64,000 bases of DNA, from NCBI GenBank assembly GCA_006384855.1, contig VCJN01003333.1, positions 1 to 64,000 of the forward strand, given 5' to 3'. The notes under the pieces are model-generated. The model was not told the origin of the DNA. It did not search any database and was given only the letters and a program-made list of their open reading frames with translations. The translations under genes and the position numbers were made by a program. Shown here piece by piece: positions 13,201 to 22,655 of the stretch (position 1 is its first letter; each line of letters begins with the position of its first letter). The DNA comes from Tetraselmis striata (taxonomy: Eukaryota; Chlorophyta; Chlorodendrophyceae; Chlorodendrales; Chlorodendraceae).

Positions 13201-15078
13201 TGAGAATTCAGTTTAACACAACTACGCGCATCAATAATGGCGATTCAAAGCAGCGCCAGGTAGCAAGTTGGCAGTGGAGCACGCACCGATTGCGTGCAGA
13301 TACCCGGACGGGTCTGCACACCACCGCCGCAAGTCGCCGAGCAGTCGCTCCAGTCGCCCAGCATCCACACAGGGCGTGGCGGCGGCGGCGGAGGGCTAGG
13401 GGGGGTGGGCGGTGGTGGGCTGGGGGGCGGTGGGGAGGGCGGCGGGCTCGGAGGCAACGGCGGAGGGGAAAGGGGCGGCGGGGGGAGGGGTGGTGGGCTC
13501 GGGGCCAGCGGGGGAGGCGGCGAGATGGGCGGGGGCGGGGGTGAGGGCGCCTCCTCGATGTCACGGCGTGTCAGGGGCTTCACCACCCGCATCACGCACT
13601 CCGCCAGCTCCTCGTAGCCCTCCTCAGACGGGTGCACGGTGTCGCGCATGAGATCATCATGAATCTCATCGCCCTACAGTAGCAGCAACACTGGCAGTCA
13701 GCATCACATCCACATCCCGTCTCTCTGGTGCTGATATATCACAACATCTGCGCAGATGCGGGTATTGTCACCAAGCATGCAGGTGTAACAACTTTCAACG
13801 CTGATGGGGGTGAGGCTCACGTCTATGAAGCGCTCGATGCAGCTCACAAAGGTGACCTTCTCCTCACGCCTGGCAAGATCCTGGTACGCATCGTTGATTT
13901 CCTCGATGGCCTTTGTGAACTTACTCGGCCAGTCGTTCTCATCCTTGTCATCACCGGCAGTCAGCACGCTGCTGATGACGACGTGCGTCTCGCATGCCTT
14001 GGAGCGGATGTACGCGATCATGTCCCGCACGTTCTCCATTGCGTTTGTTACAATCTTGGCGCGATCATCATCATCCTGTAGCGCACAGGAGTATATGGGG
14101 GATAAGCACAGGATTGACAGGGCTGGCATGCTGCAGGAGAAAGAGAAGGAGGGAGGTCATACCTGCAGGTCGCTGCTGCCAGAGTAAATGAGGTCGTTGA
14201 TGCCGATGGAGATGATTACCACCTTGGGATAGACTTCATCAGGAAACTCTCCATTCTGTATCCGCCACAGCAGGTTGCGGGTGGTGTCGCCGGCAATCCC
14301 CGCCCAAGTACCCTTGAAGCCGTCGTCCTCCATCGCATCCTCCCAAACATCTTCGGCCTTATTTTGCCAGTACTCAATGATTGAGTCGCCATACCAGACA
14401 ACTTCCAACTGCATGCACGGCATCCCCACGTCAGTGAGGTCCAATGTACCAAAAAACATGACAACCACCGTCATCTATCTAGGAAGACAGGCGGCCGGCC
14501 TCACGTCACAGCCCTCGTCCTTCACGCGGTCAACGTTGTCGTCATGGCGGTCCCCCCAGGAGGATCCCCGGTCCATCTTGCCCTCATCGATGTCGAGGCG
14601 CGAAATGGGGTACGGGCATTGGTCGTAGGAAGCGCGGAAGCACCTGTTATCGCCGTCTGCGAGACAACGGACAGCGCGGCGTCAGCCCAGCGGCCTAATG
14701 ACGCCACGAAGTTGTCAGAGACCCAACCCAACACACGCTCTCACCGTTGTCGTCGTCGTCGTCGTCGTCGTCGCCGCTGTCGTCGTCGTCGTCGTCGCCA
14801 CTGTCATCGTCATCGTCGCCGGACTGCAACGTGACCTCGTCGACCGGCGTCAGGGTCACGTTCGAACCGGACTGAATCCGCAAGTCGGCGCCGAGCCCAC
14901 CCGTTCTGTCCGGGCGTAGCCTTTCCTCCAACGGCTCCTCAACCGCCCAGGGACGCACGATAGATGCCAGCCACTCGCCAGCCATGTCCCCTGCCGCGGG
15001 CTCCGGAGCCAGCGCCACGAGAGCCAGGGCCAGCAGCCCGGCCACCACGAGAACGGAACTCGCGCGTGGACGTGCCAT
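10255..15078 (-). CDS. SGNH hydrolase-TSP1-EGF single-pass membrane protein
   Basis: Six exons join in phase: 15078-14745, 14656-14505, 14408-14163, 14075-13821, 13673-13287 and 13047-10255, giving 1388 residues. Order: signal peptide (1-29); Asp-rich repeat (about 88-111); GDSL/SGNH hydrolase with block I VVWYGDS (Ser171), block II GIAGDTT (199-205), block III GIND (231-234) and block V DTVH (Asp340, His343); Pro-rich stalk (372-430); TSP1 repeat WSDCSATCGGG (430-485) and a second TSP1-like unit; EGF-like module (about 558-590); Cys repeats with CGVCGGDGSTC (614-694); CGNGLCEVGEE motif (about 823); another EGF-like module (896-928); one transmembrane helix (961-987) followed by KRKRH; a Ser/Pro-rich tail of 400 residues. 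The catalytic Ser, Asp, His and Asn are all present, so an active extracellular esterase or lipase-like enzyme on the cell surface is likely; the substrate is unknown. The two halves are tied by exon 5, which holds both block V and the start of TSP1. Stop is TGA. Confidence 0.85.
13048..13286 (-). other. Intron 5 of the SGNH-TSP1 gene
   Basis: It splits the first TSP1 repeat (CTQS before, GRPVNATMC after). The GTGCGT donor and CAG acceptor keep phase 0. A C run on the coding strand lies 26-35 nt before the acceptor. Confidence 0.75.
14746..14815 (-). repeat. Coding GAC/GAT microsatellite (poly-Asp)
   Basis: Tandem GAC triplets on the coding strand encode Asp runs split by Ser-Gly, at the end of exon 1 of the SGNH gene. 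Triplet slippage would change the length of the acidic linker without breaking the frame. Confidence 0.85.
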
Positions 15079-16620
15079 CCCACGCGGGATTGCCGTCCGA
15101 TCCTTTATCACCCGTAAGTGGGAGTACTCGTGTGGGAGCTGTGGCCCGCCTGCGTCGGCGAGGGGCTTCCGTGCGGGTATGCTGATACCTACCGGGCGTT
15201 GGCCTGCAAGTGGATGACGGCAAAATCCACACCAGCAGCAGCGTCTCAGCGAACATCGTCATCCGACCTTCAGATGAGACGAGCGTCCACCGGTTGCCTC
15301 CACCCTCCTCTGAAAAGGCGGGTCGACTCTTAAGGATTGTGTGGCGCAGGGCACGGGTCGATTTACGAGACGAACACAGTAATACCGCCTGATGATGCAC
15401 GGGACAATGTACTCCCTTATCTAAGCGGCGCTCCCCCGCCGGCACGTTTGCCGGGTTGCAAGTGTTGTACCACGTGCGGTTCGGTCTCGCCTGGCAAAAA
15501 AGTTAGCGTAGCGAAATGGGGACGCCAGCAGGAGCGGTGGAGCACACACCGACGGCCACCCAACAACAGCCGCTAAACAGATACGCAGTCGGCGGGTCGG
15601 GAACAGCACGGATACACGGGCTGCCGCCTAACCAGCTTCACCCCGCCCTATAATATGACGGCCAAGAAGATTGCTGAGCCGAGCGGAGGTTATATCGGTA
15701 CAGGCAGGCAGTTACTGCTCTGTACTGGAAGTGCTAGCTGCTTACCGATATACCAGTCAGTAGTCGCTACCCACGCGCGCCGATGGCCAGAGGCGACACG
15801 GCCTTATTATGCAGCGGAACAATCCGCGGCCACCCAAGCCTACGCGATCTAGTGCCTATGTAGCTCTGCGATCCCACGGGGAGGTCTGCATGGCTAGCCG
15901 GTCGAAAGAGGCCGACTAAAACGGTGTCGTTATGATGGGCATCTGTGTGCGTTGTAGGGGGGGGGGGGGGGGGGGGGGGATTACGACTCTTACGACTGTA
16001 CCACGGGAGGCATTAGGTATTAGGTGTTGCACTTAGGTATTAGTAATACCGTTGCGCAACACAGTCTGCGCCGAGTCGGTTTGCCCAACCTTTGGGATGC
16101 GGGTGAACCTGCTCCGAACGGGCTGCCAAGGCTCACCATCACGCCGCTTACTCCGCAACAAGGCTATCACGCGGCGCTGTCTCCAATTATCATGTCCACG
16201 CCTGTCGCCGCCTGCTACGACGTTGCGTCGCTACGCACCCGACCCGCTGTGTATACGACGCCCCGGCTCCGCGGGTTATGTCGACAGCTGTTAAACTAAC
16301 CAACCTTGAAACTGGGCATGGGTGAGGGAATCCGCTCGCACCTTTCTTGTCCAACACTGCTCCGGCTACACACGGGAGGCGGCGTCGCACAAGCGCATCA
16401 TTCACTGATGGGATTCTACGCGGACGTCGCCCTCCCTACTGCTCGCTTGCGCGAGGGGCTGCGATGCCGCGGCGCGGGCGGTGGAGTTATGTGCTCGTTC
16501 TGTCCGGCGCCCGCCGGGGCGTCATCGTCTCATCATCAGCCGTCGGCAGATCTCCTGCAGGTCTTCCGCCGCCGTTCCGCGCCGCTATTTCGCGTATGCT
16601 CTACATCGATACGAGGTATT
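15079..16620. other. Intergenic region, no gene recognised
   Basis: Upstream of the SGNH gene. It holds a 23-nt G run at 15957-15979 and GC-rich open frames with no recognisable product. The promoter of the SGNH gene should lie in the first few hundred bases, but no clear core element was seen. Confidence 0.5.
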
Positions 16621-16624
16621 AGAT

Positions 16625-16678
16625 GTTTTTTTTCGCCCCCGGGACAGGACTGGTACCAGTGAAACCCTTGCAGCGTCT
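16625..16678 (+). repeat. Dispersed T8-CGCCCCCGGGACAGG repeat, copy a
   Basis: Oligo-T followed by CGCCCCCGGGACAGGACTGG, then ACCAGTGAAACCCTTGCAGCGTC. The same core occurs near 22510, 22573, 26059, 30825 and, inverted, 29395. Origin unknown. Confidence 0.75.
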
Positions 16679-17034
16679 CTACGTAATAAATGTTGTTCTA
16701 CGTAAATCGCGATTTGCGGCAACGATAAATTATAAAACAGCGGGATTCTGCGATTACCATACTGGTACTAGCAATCGCAATCCGCATCGTATGGCGGATG
16801 GTCTCCTGTCGAGCACCCCGCCGCACGCGCGCCCGATTGATTGTTCCTGTTGTCGCCACGCGCGCGCGTTATTTGATTCCGTTATTCTCGTACTGGTACT
16901 GGTACCCGCAAGACTCGGGTACGCGAGTAATCATTACCTGCAGTGGCGCGCCGCAATCGCGTCGTCGTCCGCAACAACTCCAACGGTCGTCGTAAAACTA
17001 CACGTATCCTACCCGGTACCAGGTACCGTGTTAA

Positions 17035-17060
17035 TTCACAAGGATCGTCTGGTTTGCCGA
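17035..17060 (-). repeat. Split repeat B2
   Basis: 26 bp shared exactly with 17321-17346; a further AGAATGCC-like stretch follows in both. It marks the outer 3' end of the element in the proposed model. Confidence 0.7.
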
Positions 17061-17140
17061 AGAATGCCAGGTCTGGTTACAGGTTGTGATATTCAGGAAT
17101 TTGCAGGCATACGATCCCACAGCCAGGGAGGGTTGGGCGG

Positions 17141-17319
17141 GCTGTGGTGCGCTCGATGGAGCGTGCCACAGCAAAGGAGAGTGACCGGTCGGTCCGCCGT
17201 GAAGGCAGGTGGTGGCTCTGACCGGCCCCCGCAATCGTGCGCGCGCACACACGCGCTACGGGCGCCGCGCCAGGGCTATCTCGTACAGGTAGAGAAACCA
17301 CATAAACTAGTTTAGAACA
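17141..17319 (-). repeat. Terminal direct repeat A2
   Basis: 179 bp that read identically to 19908-20086. On the minus strand the core begins TGTTCTAAACTAG and ends CACCACA. Identity of the two copies points to a recent insertion. Confidence 0.9.
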
Positions 17320-17320
17320 T

Positions 17321-17346
17321 TTCACAAGGATCGTCTGGTTTGCCGA
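17321..17346 (-). repeat. Split repeat B1
   Basis: 26-bp match to 17035-17060. The stop codon of the last reading frame of the element abuts this repeat directly. Confidence 0.7.
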
Positions 17347-19621
17347 CTAGAAAATGCCGGGCGCAGCAGGCCACGGGCGGGGGTCACGGGCGGGAATGTT
17401 GAAGGCGACGACAGGCCAGCGGGGTGCGCCCACAGGAAGGCGGTCGCCGGTACGGCCAGGAATGAAGAGGTCGTGGCGCGGCTTCCAAGAGCGCATGTCG
17501 GAGCACATCTCTGAGAGGAGCTGGTACCAAGCTTTGTCAGGCCAGTAGGGAACAATGACGATGGCTGAGGCACCGCTGGACTCAAGTTTGGAGACTAGAT
17601 CGCCGATGAGGTTCCACGGAGGGTTACACCAGTTACGTTCGCAACGCCATGCAGCGTCGGAGAGGCGCAGGGCGTCGACGGCCTCGCACCGCGGGTCACG
17701 CCAGCGGGCGTTGTAGCGGGGCAGGAGGGCGTTTTCAGAAGTCGCGAAGCGGTCGATGGTGCAGGCGCCCCAGCCATTTAGCAGTGAGCGAGGCGAACCG
17801 ACGAGGGTTGAACTGCCAGTCGTCGCAATCAACCTCGCGACTAAGGCGGTCAGCCCAGATATTCGCCGCAGAACGGATGTAGCGCACGGAAAGGGTGATG
17901 CCGTGCGTGTCCATGAGGTACCACGTTTTGCGTAGCTCAGCCATGAGGCGTGGAGAGCGAGAGGTAAGGTTAGTGAGGACGCCGACAACTGCTTGGTTAT
18001 CCTCGTGCAAGCGGATGTGGCGGTTTTGGAGCATGGGGAGGAAGGACTCAATAGCCAAGCGGACGGCTTTGAGCTCTTTCAGGGTAATGTGCGCATTGCG
18101 GTCATCGTCGTACCAAAAACCCCGAGCTTCATGGTGCTCGTTCAAAACGGCACCCCAGCCGTACGACGAACTGTCGACGTGTAGGTATCCGGTTTCGACG
18201 GGGCGGTTAATGGGACGGCCGTTGTGTTGGGTGGGCACACCCACCCACCATTGCAGATCGCGTTCGAGCTGGCGGGTAAGCTTGACGCGGCCGGACCAAG
18301 AGTCGCGCGTCTTGAGCACATCATGCAGCTCACGAAGGTAGAAACGGGCAGGGGCAATGGCCAAGTAGAGAAACTGGCATTTGCCCGCGAGAGCGGCCAA
18401 CTCGCGAGCTGGCAACCACCGACGATCGCGTTTTGCTCGTTGGATTAGGCGTTTGGCCGCGCGAGCAATGCCGGCGAGTTTCTCAGCGGGCGCACGAAGA
18501 GTAGGTGACCCCGATGTGTCAATTTCTAACCCCAGGTGCACGAGCTTCAGGGTGGGCTCCCACACGCCCTTGTTGGGGTTGCGCAGCAGGCCAAAGCCCG
18601 AGAGGTGGCGTTCGATGTAGTCACGTTGCCAAATGGCCTCAGCCTGAGTCCGAGCTAGAAACAGGAAATCGTCCATGTAGAACAACATGCGCAGGCCAAA
18701 TCGTCGCCGGGGAATAGGTGTGCCGTCTGCTTCAGCCGGGTTACGACGCAATGCCCTAGTGAGGACGTTGGTGAACTGGCAGAAGTAATAGGGGGACAGA
18801 GACCAGCCCATGGGAAGGCCAGCCAGTCGGTACAGAGTGCCGCGGTAATCGACAGTGAAAAAATCCCTGTCCTCAGGGGCGATTCCAACCGCGTAAAACC
18901 CGTCCTGCAGGTCCATCTGCAACATGTAGTCCCCAGGGCGCGCCAGGTTGCGTAAATGCGAAAGCGTCTCAAACGAAAGATCGCGCGTCTCACAATAGCG
19001 GTTCAGGGGGCGAAGGTCAATGATGAGCCTCCATTTGTTTGTTCCAGGCTTAGGAACCAGGAACAGCCGGGACACCCATTTTGCGCAGTAGCCTCGCTCC
19101 CAGGCCCCAACGGCCAGGAAGCGAGCCAATTCACCGTCCATAAACTCCAGTTGAGCAGGAGTAGCATCCCCCATTGACACCCCCTAATGAAAAGAAGGTG
19201 GGGCAAGCCCGTCCAAGAAAGGAACGCGTACACCTCGGGATATCCAATTGAGAACACTGCGATTTGCGCCAGCGGCTTGCCAGTTGCCGAGATTACGACG
19301 GACGCGATGTCTCATAAAGGGGGAGTCGGGAGTACAGGAATTGGCGCGATGGATGTCGCGAGGGGGGCGAGCAGAGCGCCCTGTCGCTCTGCTGGCCCTC
19401 TCCGCGTCGGCGTCAGGGTCCACGGTGCGCGGCACAGTAGGAGTGCCGCGGCGTGGGAGTAGCCATGTGCCACTGGGCGCTGGCTTGGCCACTGGCAGTG
19501 TACTGTCACTTTGTACTCGAATCTGTACTAGACGGCGGGCGTGCGTCGGCATACGCCCCAATCGGAGCGCGTCGCGACACCTACGCCGAGTAGGGGCCAG
19601 TACGGATCGAGCCATGCCCAC
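17347..19621 (-). pseudogene. DIRS-type RT-RNase H polyprotein, interrupted
   Basis: Three open segments read as one polyprotein. 19621-19187 carries the stretch that normally precedes DIRS RT (W...N..VLNWI..GVRVPF). A TAG at 19186-19184 interrupts the frame, and the same frame continues at 19183-17735 with RT (QMD at residue 90, YMDD at 168-171, counted from the GTG at 19180) and RNase H (Asp336, Glu369, Asp394, Asp444). Near 17774 the frame must shift by one base to reach 17774-17347, which holds IDRFATSEN and WCNPPW, the segment that follows RNase H in DIRS-like elements. All RT and RNase H catalytic residues are intact. The stop and the shift suggest a dead copy, yet the flanking repeats look identical; recoding is a less likely alternative. 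Confidence 0.8.
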
Positions 19622-19907
19622 AAGGGAAGGGGCAGCCAGGGGTTACTGTTGGTCGACACTGGTCGAAGGTCTTGGACCTTGTTCCACTGAATGGGGAAGC
19701 GCTGCAGCTTCGTCCTCTCCTCGCGTTGGGCGAGTAATCAGCAGCTCGTTCGCGGGTAGTAGTTAGCACGTCGCAAGCGGCGCGCGTACATTAACCACAC
19801 AAACCCTAACGGGTTTCTCCCAGGGGGGGCCCCGAAAGGCGTCGCTCACCGTACATGGTACGATGGCGGAAGACCGGCACCCTGCGCGGCAAAATTGCCG
19901 CGACTTT

Positions 19908-20086
19908 GCTGTGGTGCGCTCGATGGAGCGTGCCACAGCAAAGGAGAGTGACCGGTCGGTCCGCCGTGAAGGCAGGTGGTGGCTCTGACCGGCCCCCGCA
20001 ATCGTGCGCGCGCACACACGCGCTACGGGCGCCGCGCCAGGGCTATCTCGTACAGGTAGAGAAACCACATAAACTAGTTTAGAACA
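19908..20086 (-). repeat. Terminal direct repeat A1
   Basis: The 5' copy, in element orientation, of the 179-bp repeat at 17141-17319. I found no mismatch by reading the two side by side. Confidence 0.9.
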
Positions 20087-20747
20087 ATTACGCGGTGGGT
20101 CTGTGAGTCTGTGTCTATGTGTCTGTCGCCGACTTTCGGAATGGTTTCGCATATAGTATTAGATATATCTAAACTGTATCCGTTATGATTCTGTCATAAT
20201 ACCCGTCGCGCCACTTGCATGCTGGCTACGGGTACCAGCCGCCCGGCCGCCGCCAGTCGGGCCGGTCGTCGCCGTTCGTCTAGTCAACGGGGTGGGCAGG
20301 GTGCAAAGCGCCGAGCCCGCCGCGTGGACCGGACACGGACGCCGGACGCCGTCGGTCGTCCGTCGCCGGACGCCGGACGACCGTCGCCCGTCCGCCTCGC
20401 CGCCCGTCCGTCGACGCACGCCGAGCCCCGGTTCGGAGGGTCGGCGGACGCAGGGCTGTACAATGTAGCAACTACTACGATTGATCCTTGCGGCTCACTG
20501 GATTCCACTCGCCAGCCCCGCCAAGTCAAGGTACGGGTAGCCCCTGTGTACAGTAGTAGTGTAGTAGTGTGTAATGTAGATGTGTAGTAGTGTGTGTTGG
20601 GACAGTACCTCGTAGAGTCATGTGGTGTGGTCCTCGGCCCGGTTCAGACGGGCATACAAGCTCTACAATATCGGATGATGACATCCAAGTCCGATTGCCA
20701 CCTTTTTCGAGCTTGATATCTCAACATGGTTTCGGAGCTAAGGCATG
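20087..20747. other. CG-rich intergenic stretch
   Basis: About 20220-20460 is rich in CGTCGG/GCCGGACG motifs and opens frames on both strands without any recognisable product. TAGTAGTGT repeats follow at about 20555-20595. No gene supported. Confidence 0.5.
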
Positions 20748-22013
20748 TATGACACGGGACATGCTCTACCGGTAGACCGCTCTACCGCCGTGATTTCTAC
20801 ACGCACAGCACGCCACGTCGCAAAAAGCAAATGGCGACTCGCCAATCACCATGTAGTATTATTTCACTTTTTCAGTTCCGTTCCTTTTTGAGCCCTCCGA
20901 ACGGTATGACACGGGAACTGCTCTACCGGTCAAACTAGCCGCTACCGCCCTACCGAGCATCGCAGGACCAGCCGCACTTGTTGCTCGGTCTCCTGGGCTC
21001 AAGTCGGTTGAGCGTTGTCCGCCCGCAACATATGAGATCAAGAGGGAGACGGGTCAGCGAGACCAGCGGGGCGATGCCCTTCCGGTCGAAACACGCTAGG
21101 AGGCAGCGCCCCGCTGGGCGCACCGGATGGCGAGACGTGCCACTCGGGCCACGGCATTGCGCCCGGCGCCAACGCACGGCGCCCGTAACGCCGAGTTGGC
21201 GCCATTGCCAAGGCGCACTGTCTCTGGACGAACGGGCAGTGGCCCTCTTGCGCTTGATGCGAACATGCCAAGGGGATAGGCAGGATTCAAACGACTACGG
21301 GACGAGATCGGCCGGGTGGAGACAGACGACACGCTTGACCGGCCGCCCGTGGCTCCTTGCGGGGCGATTCCGGGCGCGTAGCCATGGCCGTGAGGCGTGG
21401 AATCCGTGTACCGCCCGCGCGAAGTTTCGGTGGGACTACAGGGAGCGGCGGGGCGAGGGGTGGCGCGATGAAGGTGGATTCGCCAGCGACAGGATGCCAC
21501 GTTCAAAATAGAGCGGTAGAGCGGTAGAGCGGGGGGTGGCATCGGTAGCTACCGGGGTTGGGCTGCAGTCCACTTTCCAGTATTGCAGGCTGCAGTGCAG
21601 TACTGAAGGCTGCATGCAGGCTGCAGTATTGCAGGCTGCAGTACCACAGGCTGCCGTGCAGGCCGTAGTAGCACTGAAACTGTTGATTATAGGGAAGGGC
21701 GGGACAGTGAAGGGCGTATATTTGGGGAACTTTGGGTAACTGCACTGCTGCAGCCCCTTTTCGGGAAATACTTCAGGCTGCAGTGCGGCAGCTTAACTGC
21801 AGGCTGCAGTTTCTGCAGTCTGCAGTGCAGTAAATACTGCACTCCAACTTTGGTAGCTACCGATGCCACCCTACCGCCGAAATGCTAGACCGGTCTACCG
21901 CTCTAGGGGTGACCGCTCTACGGCCGAATTGCACTTTTTGCGACGTGGCGCGGTGTGCGTGTATAAATTACGGCGGTAGAGCGGTCTACCGGTAGAGCAC
22001 GTCCCGTGTCATA
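20748..22013. mobile_element. TIR element of 1.27 kb, transposase not seen
   Basis: The left arm (20748-20828) is nearly the reverse complement of the right arm (21934-22013), about 80 bp, with ends TATGACACGGGAC. TA at both outer ends could be a TA target duplication or part of the repeat. The inside holds GC-rich frames on both strands without a recognisable transposase, a second copy of the terminal motif near 20905, GGTAGAGC tandem repeats and a nested MITE. Confidence 0.7.
21535..21870. mobile_element. CTGCAG-rich MITE, copy 1 (nested)
   Basis: Ends GGTGGCATCGGTAGCTACC and its reverse complement give terminal inverted repeats of about 35 bp. The body has many GGCTGCAGT units. It lies inside the larger TIR element and so inserted after it. 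Confidence 0.7.
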
Positions 22014-22206
22014 AACCCTAAAATCATACAAGCCAAAGGTGGCGAGCCTGTATGGCAACAGACCCGGGTTCGATTCCCGCTTGAAGCATTTCAAGATTTC
22101 ATGGTTCTCCTTCTTCCGCTATATCCGGTGTAAGACCAATTCGCAGGTTCCGGTGACGCGATCATCAATTCCCAGAAATTTTCCTACATCAAGGCTCAAG
22201 TCCTTG

Positions 22207-22490
22207 TAGCGACCAGGCTTGGGCTGCAGTATCTACTGCATTGCAGACTGCAGAAACTGCAGCCTGCAGTTAAGCTACTGCACTGCAGCCCACAGTACTT
22301 CCCGAAAAGGGGCTGCAATGCAATTACCCAAAGTGCCCCAAATATATGCCCTTTTCTGTCCCGCCCTTCCCTATAATAAACAGTTTCAATGCTACTGCAG
22401 CCTGCAGTTCTGCAGCCTGCCTGCAGCTTGCAGTACTGCACTGCAGCCTGCAGTTTTGGAAAGTTGACTGCAACCCAGCCCTGTTAGCGA
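22207..22490. mobile_element. CTGCAG-rich MITE, copy 2 (inverted)
   Basis: Reads as the diverged reverse complement of 21535-21870, including the shared core with the GGGAAGGGCGGGACAG motif. Its ends are TAGCGACCAGG and CTGTTAGCGACTA. Together the two copies make a large interrupted palindrome. Confidence 0.65.
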
Positions 22491-22509
22491 CTATAAAAGG
22501 TACAGGTCG

Positions 22510-22560
22510 TTTTTTTCCCCGCCTCCGGGACAGGACTGGCAGTGAAACCCTTGCAGTGTC
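22510..22560 (+). repeat. T8-CGCCCC repeat, copy b
   Basis: Oligo-T, CCCCGCCTCCGGGACAGG, ACTGGCAGTGAAACCCTTGC. Followed at once by copy c in the same direction. Confidence 0.7.
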
Positions 22561-22572
22561 TCATCGTCGTCG

Positions 22573-22655
22573 TTTTTTTTTCCCGCCCTCGGGACAGGTT
22601 TGGCAGTGAAATTCTTGCAGCGTCCCTACGACGGCCGTTTAGGCAGCAATCCAGT
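22573..22655 (+). repeat. T8-CGCCCC repeat, copy c (longer)
   Basis: Oligo-T, CCCGCCCTCGGGACAGG, then ...GCAGCGTCCCTACG and CGGCCGTTTAGGCAGC. The last part also occurs in the inverted copy at 29310-29395, so the repeat unit is at least 80 bp. Confidence 0.7.

Larger units (their letters stand above)
17035..20086 (-). mobile_element. DIRS-type retroelement with split direct repeats
   Basis: In the minus orientation the order is: repeat A1 (20086-19908), RT/RNase H coding region, repeat B1 (17346-17321), repeat A2 (17319-17141), about 80 bp, repeat B2 (17060-17035). A1 and A2 are 179 bp and appear identical; B1 and B2 share 26 bp. This A1-ORFs-B1-A2-B2 order is the split-direct-repeat plan of Ngaro/PAT-like tyrosine-recombinase retrotransposons, and the RT and RNase H are of DIRS type. 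No tyrosine recombinase is visible and there is no room for one, so the copy is either non-autonomous or deleted. No target-site duplication was found, as expected for recombinase insertion. An alternative reading is an LTR element with 177-bp TG...CA repeats. Confidence 0.75.

Noticed and set aside
17141..20086. Simple LTR retrotransposon
   Set aside because: The 179-bp repeats have TG...CA cores, but the DIRS-type RT/RNase H, the extra B1/B2 repeats and the lack of target duplications fit a recombinase-type element better. Kept as an alternative.
20978..21511. 177-codon frame inside the TIR element as a transposase
   Set aside because: Arg-rich with no catalytic DDE-like pattern; the opposite strand is equally open.
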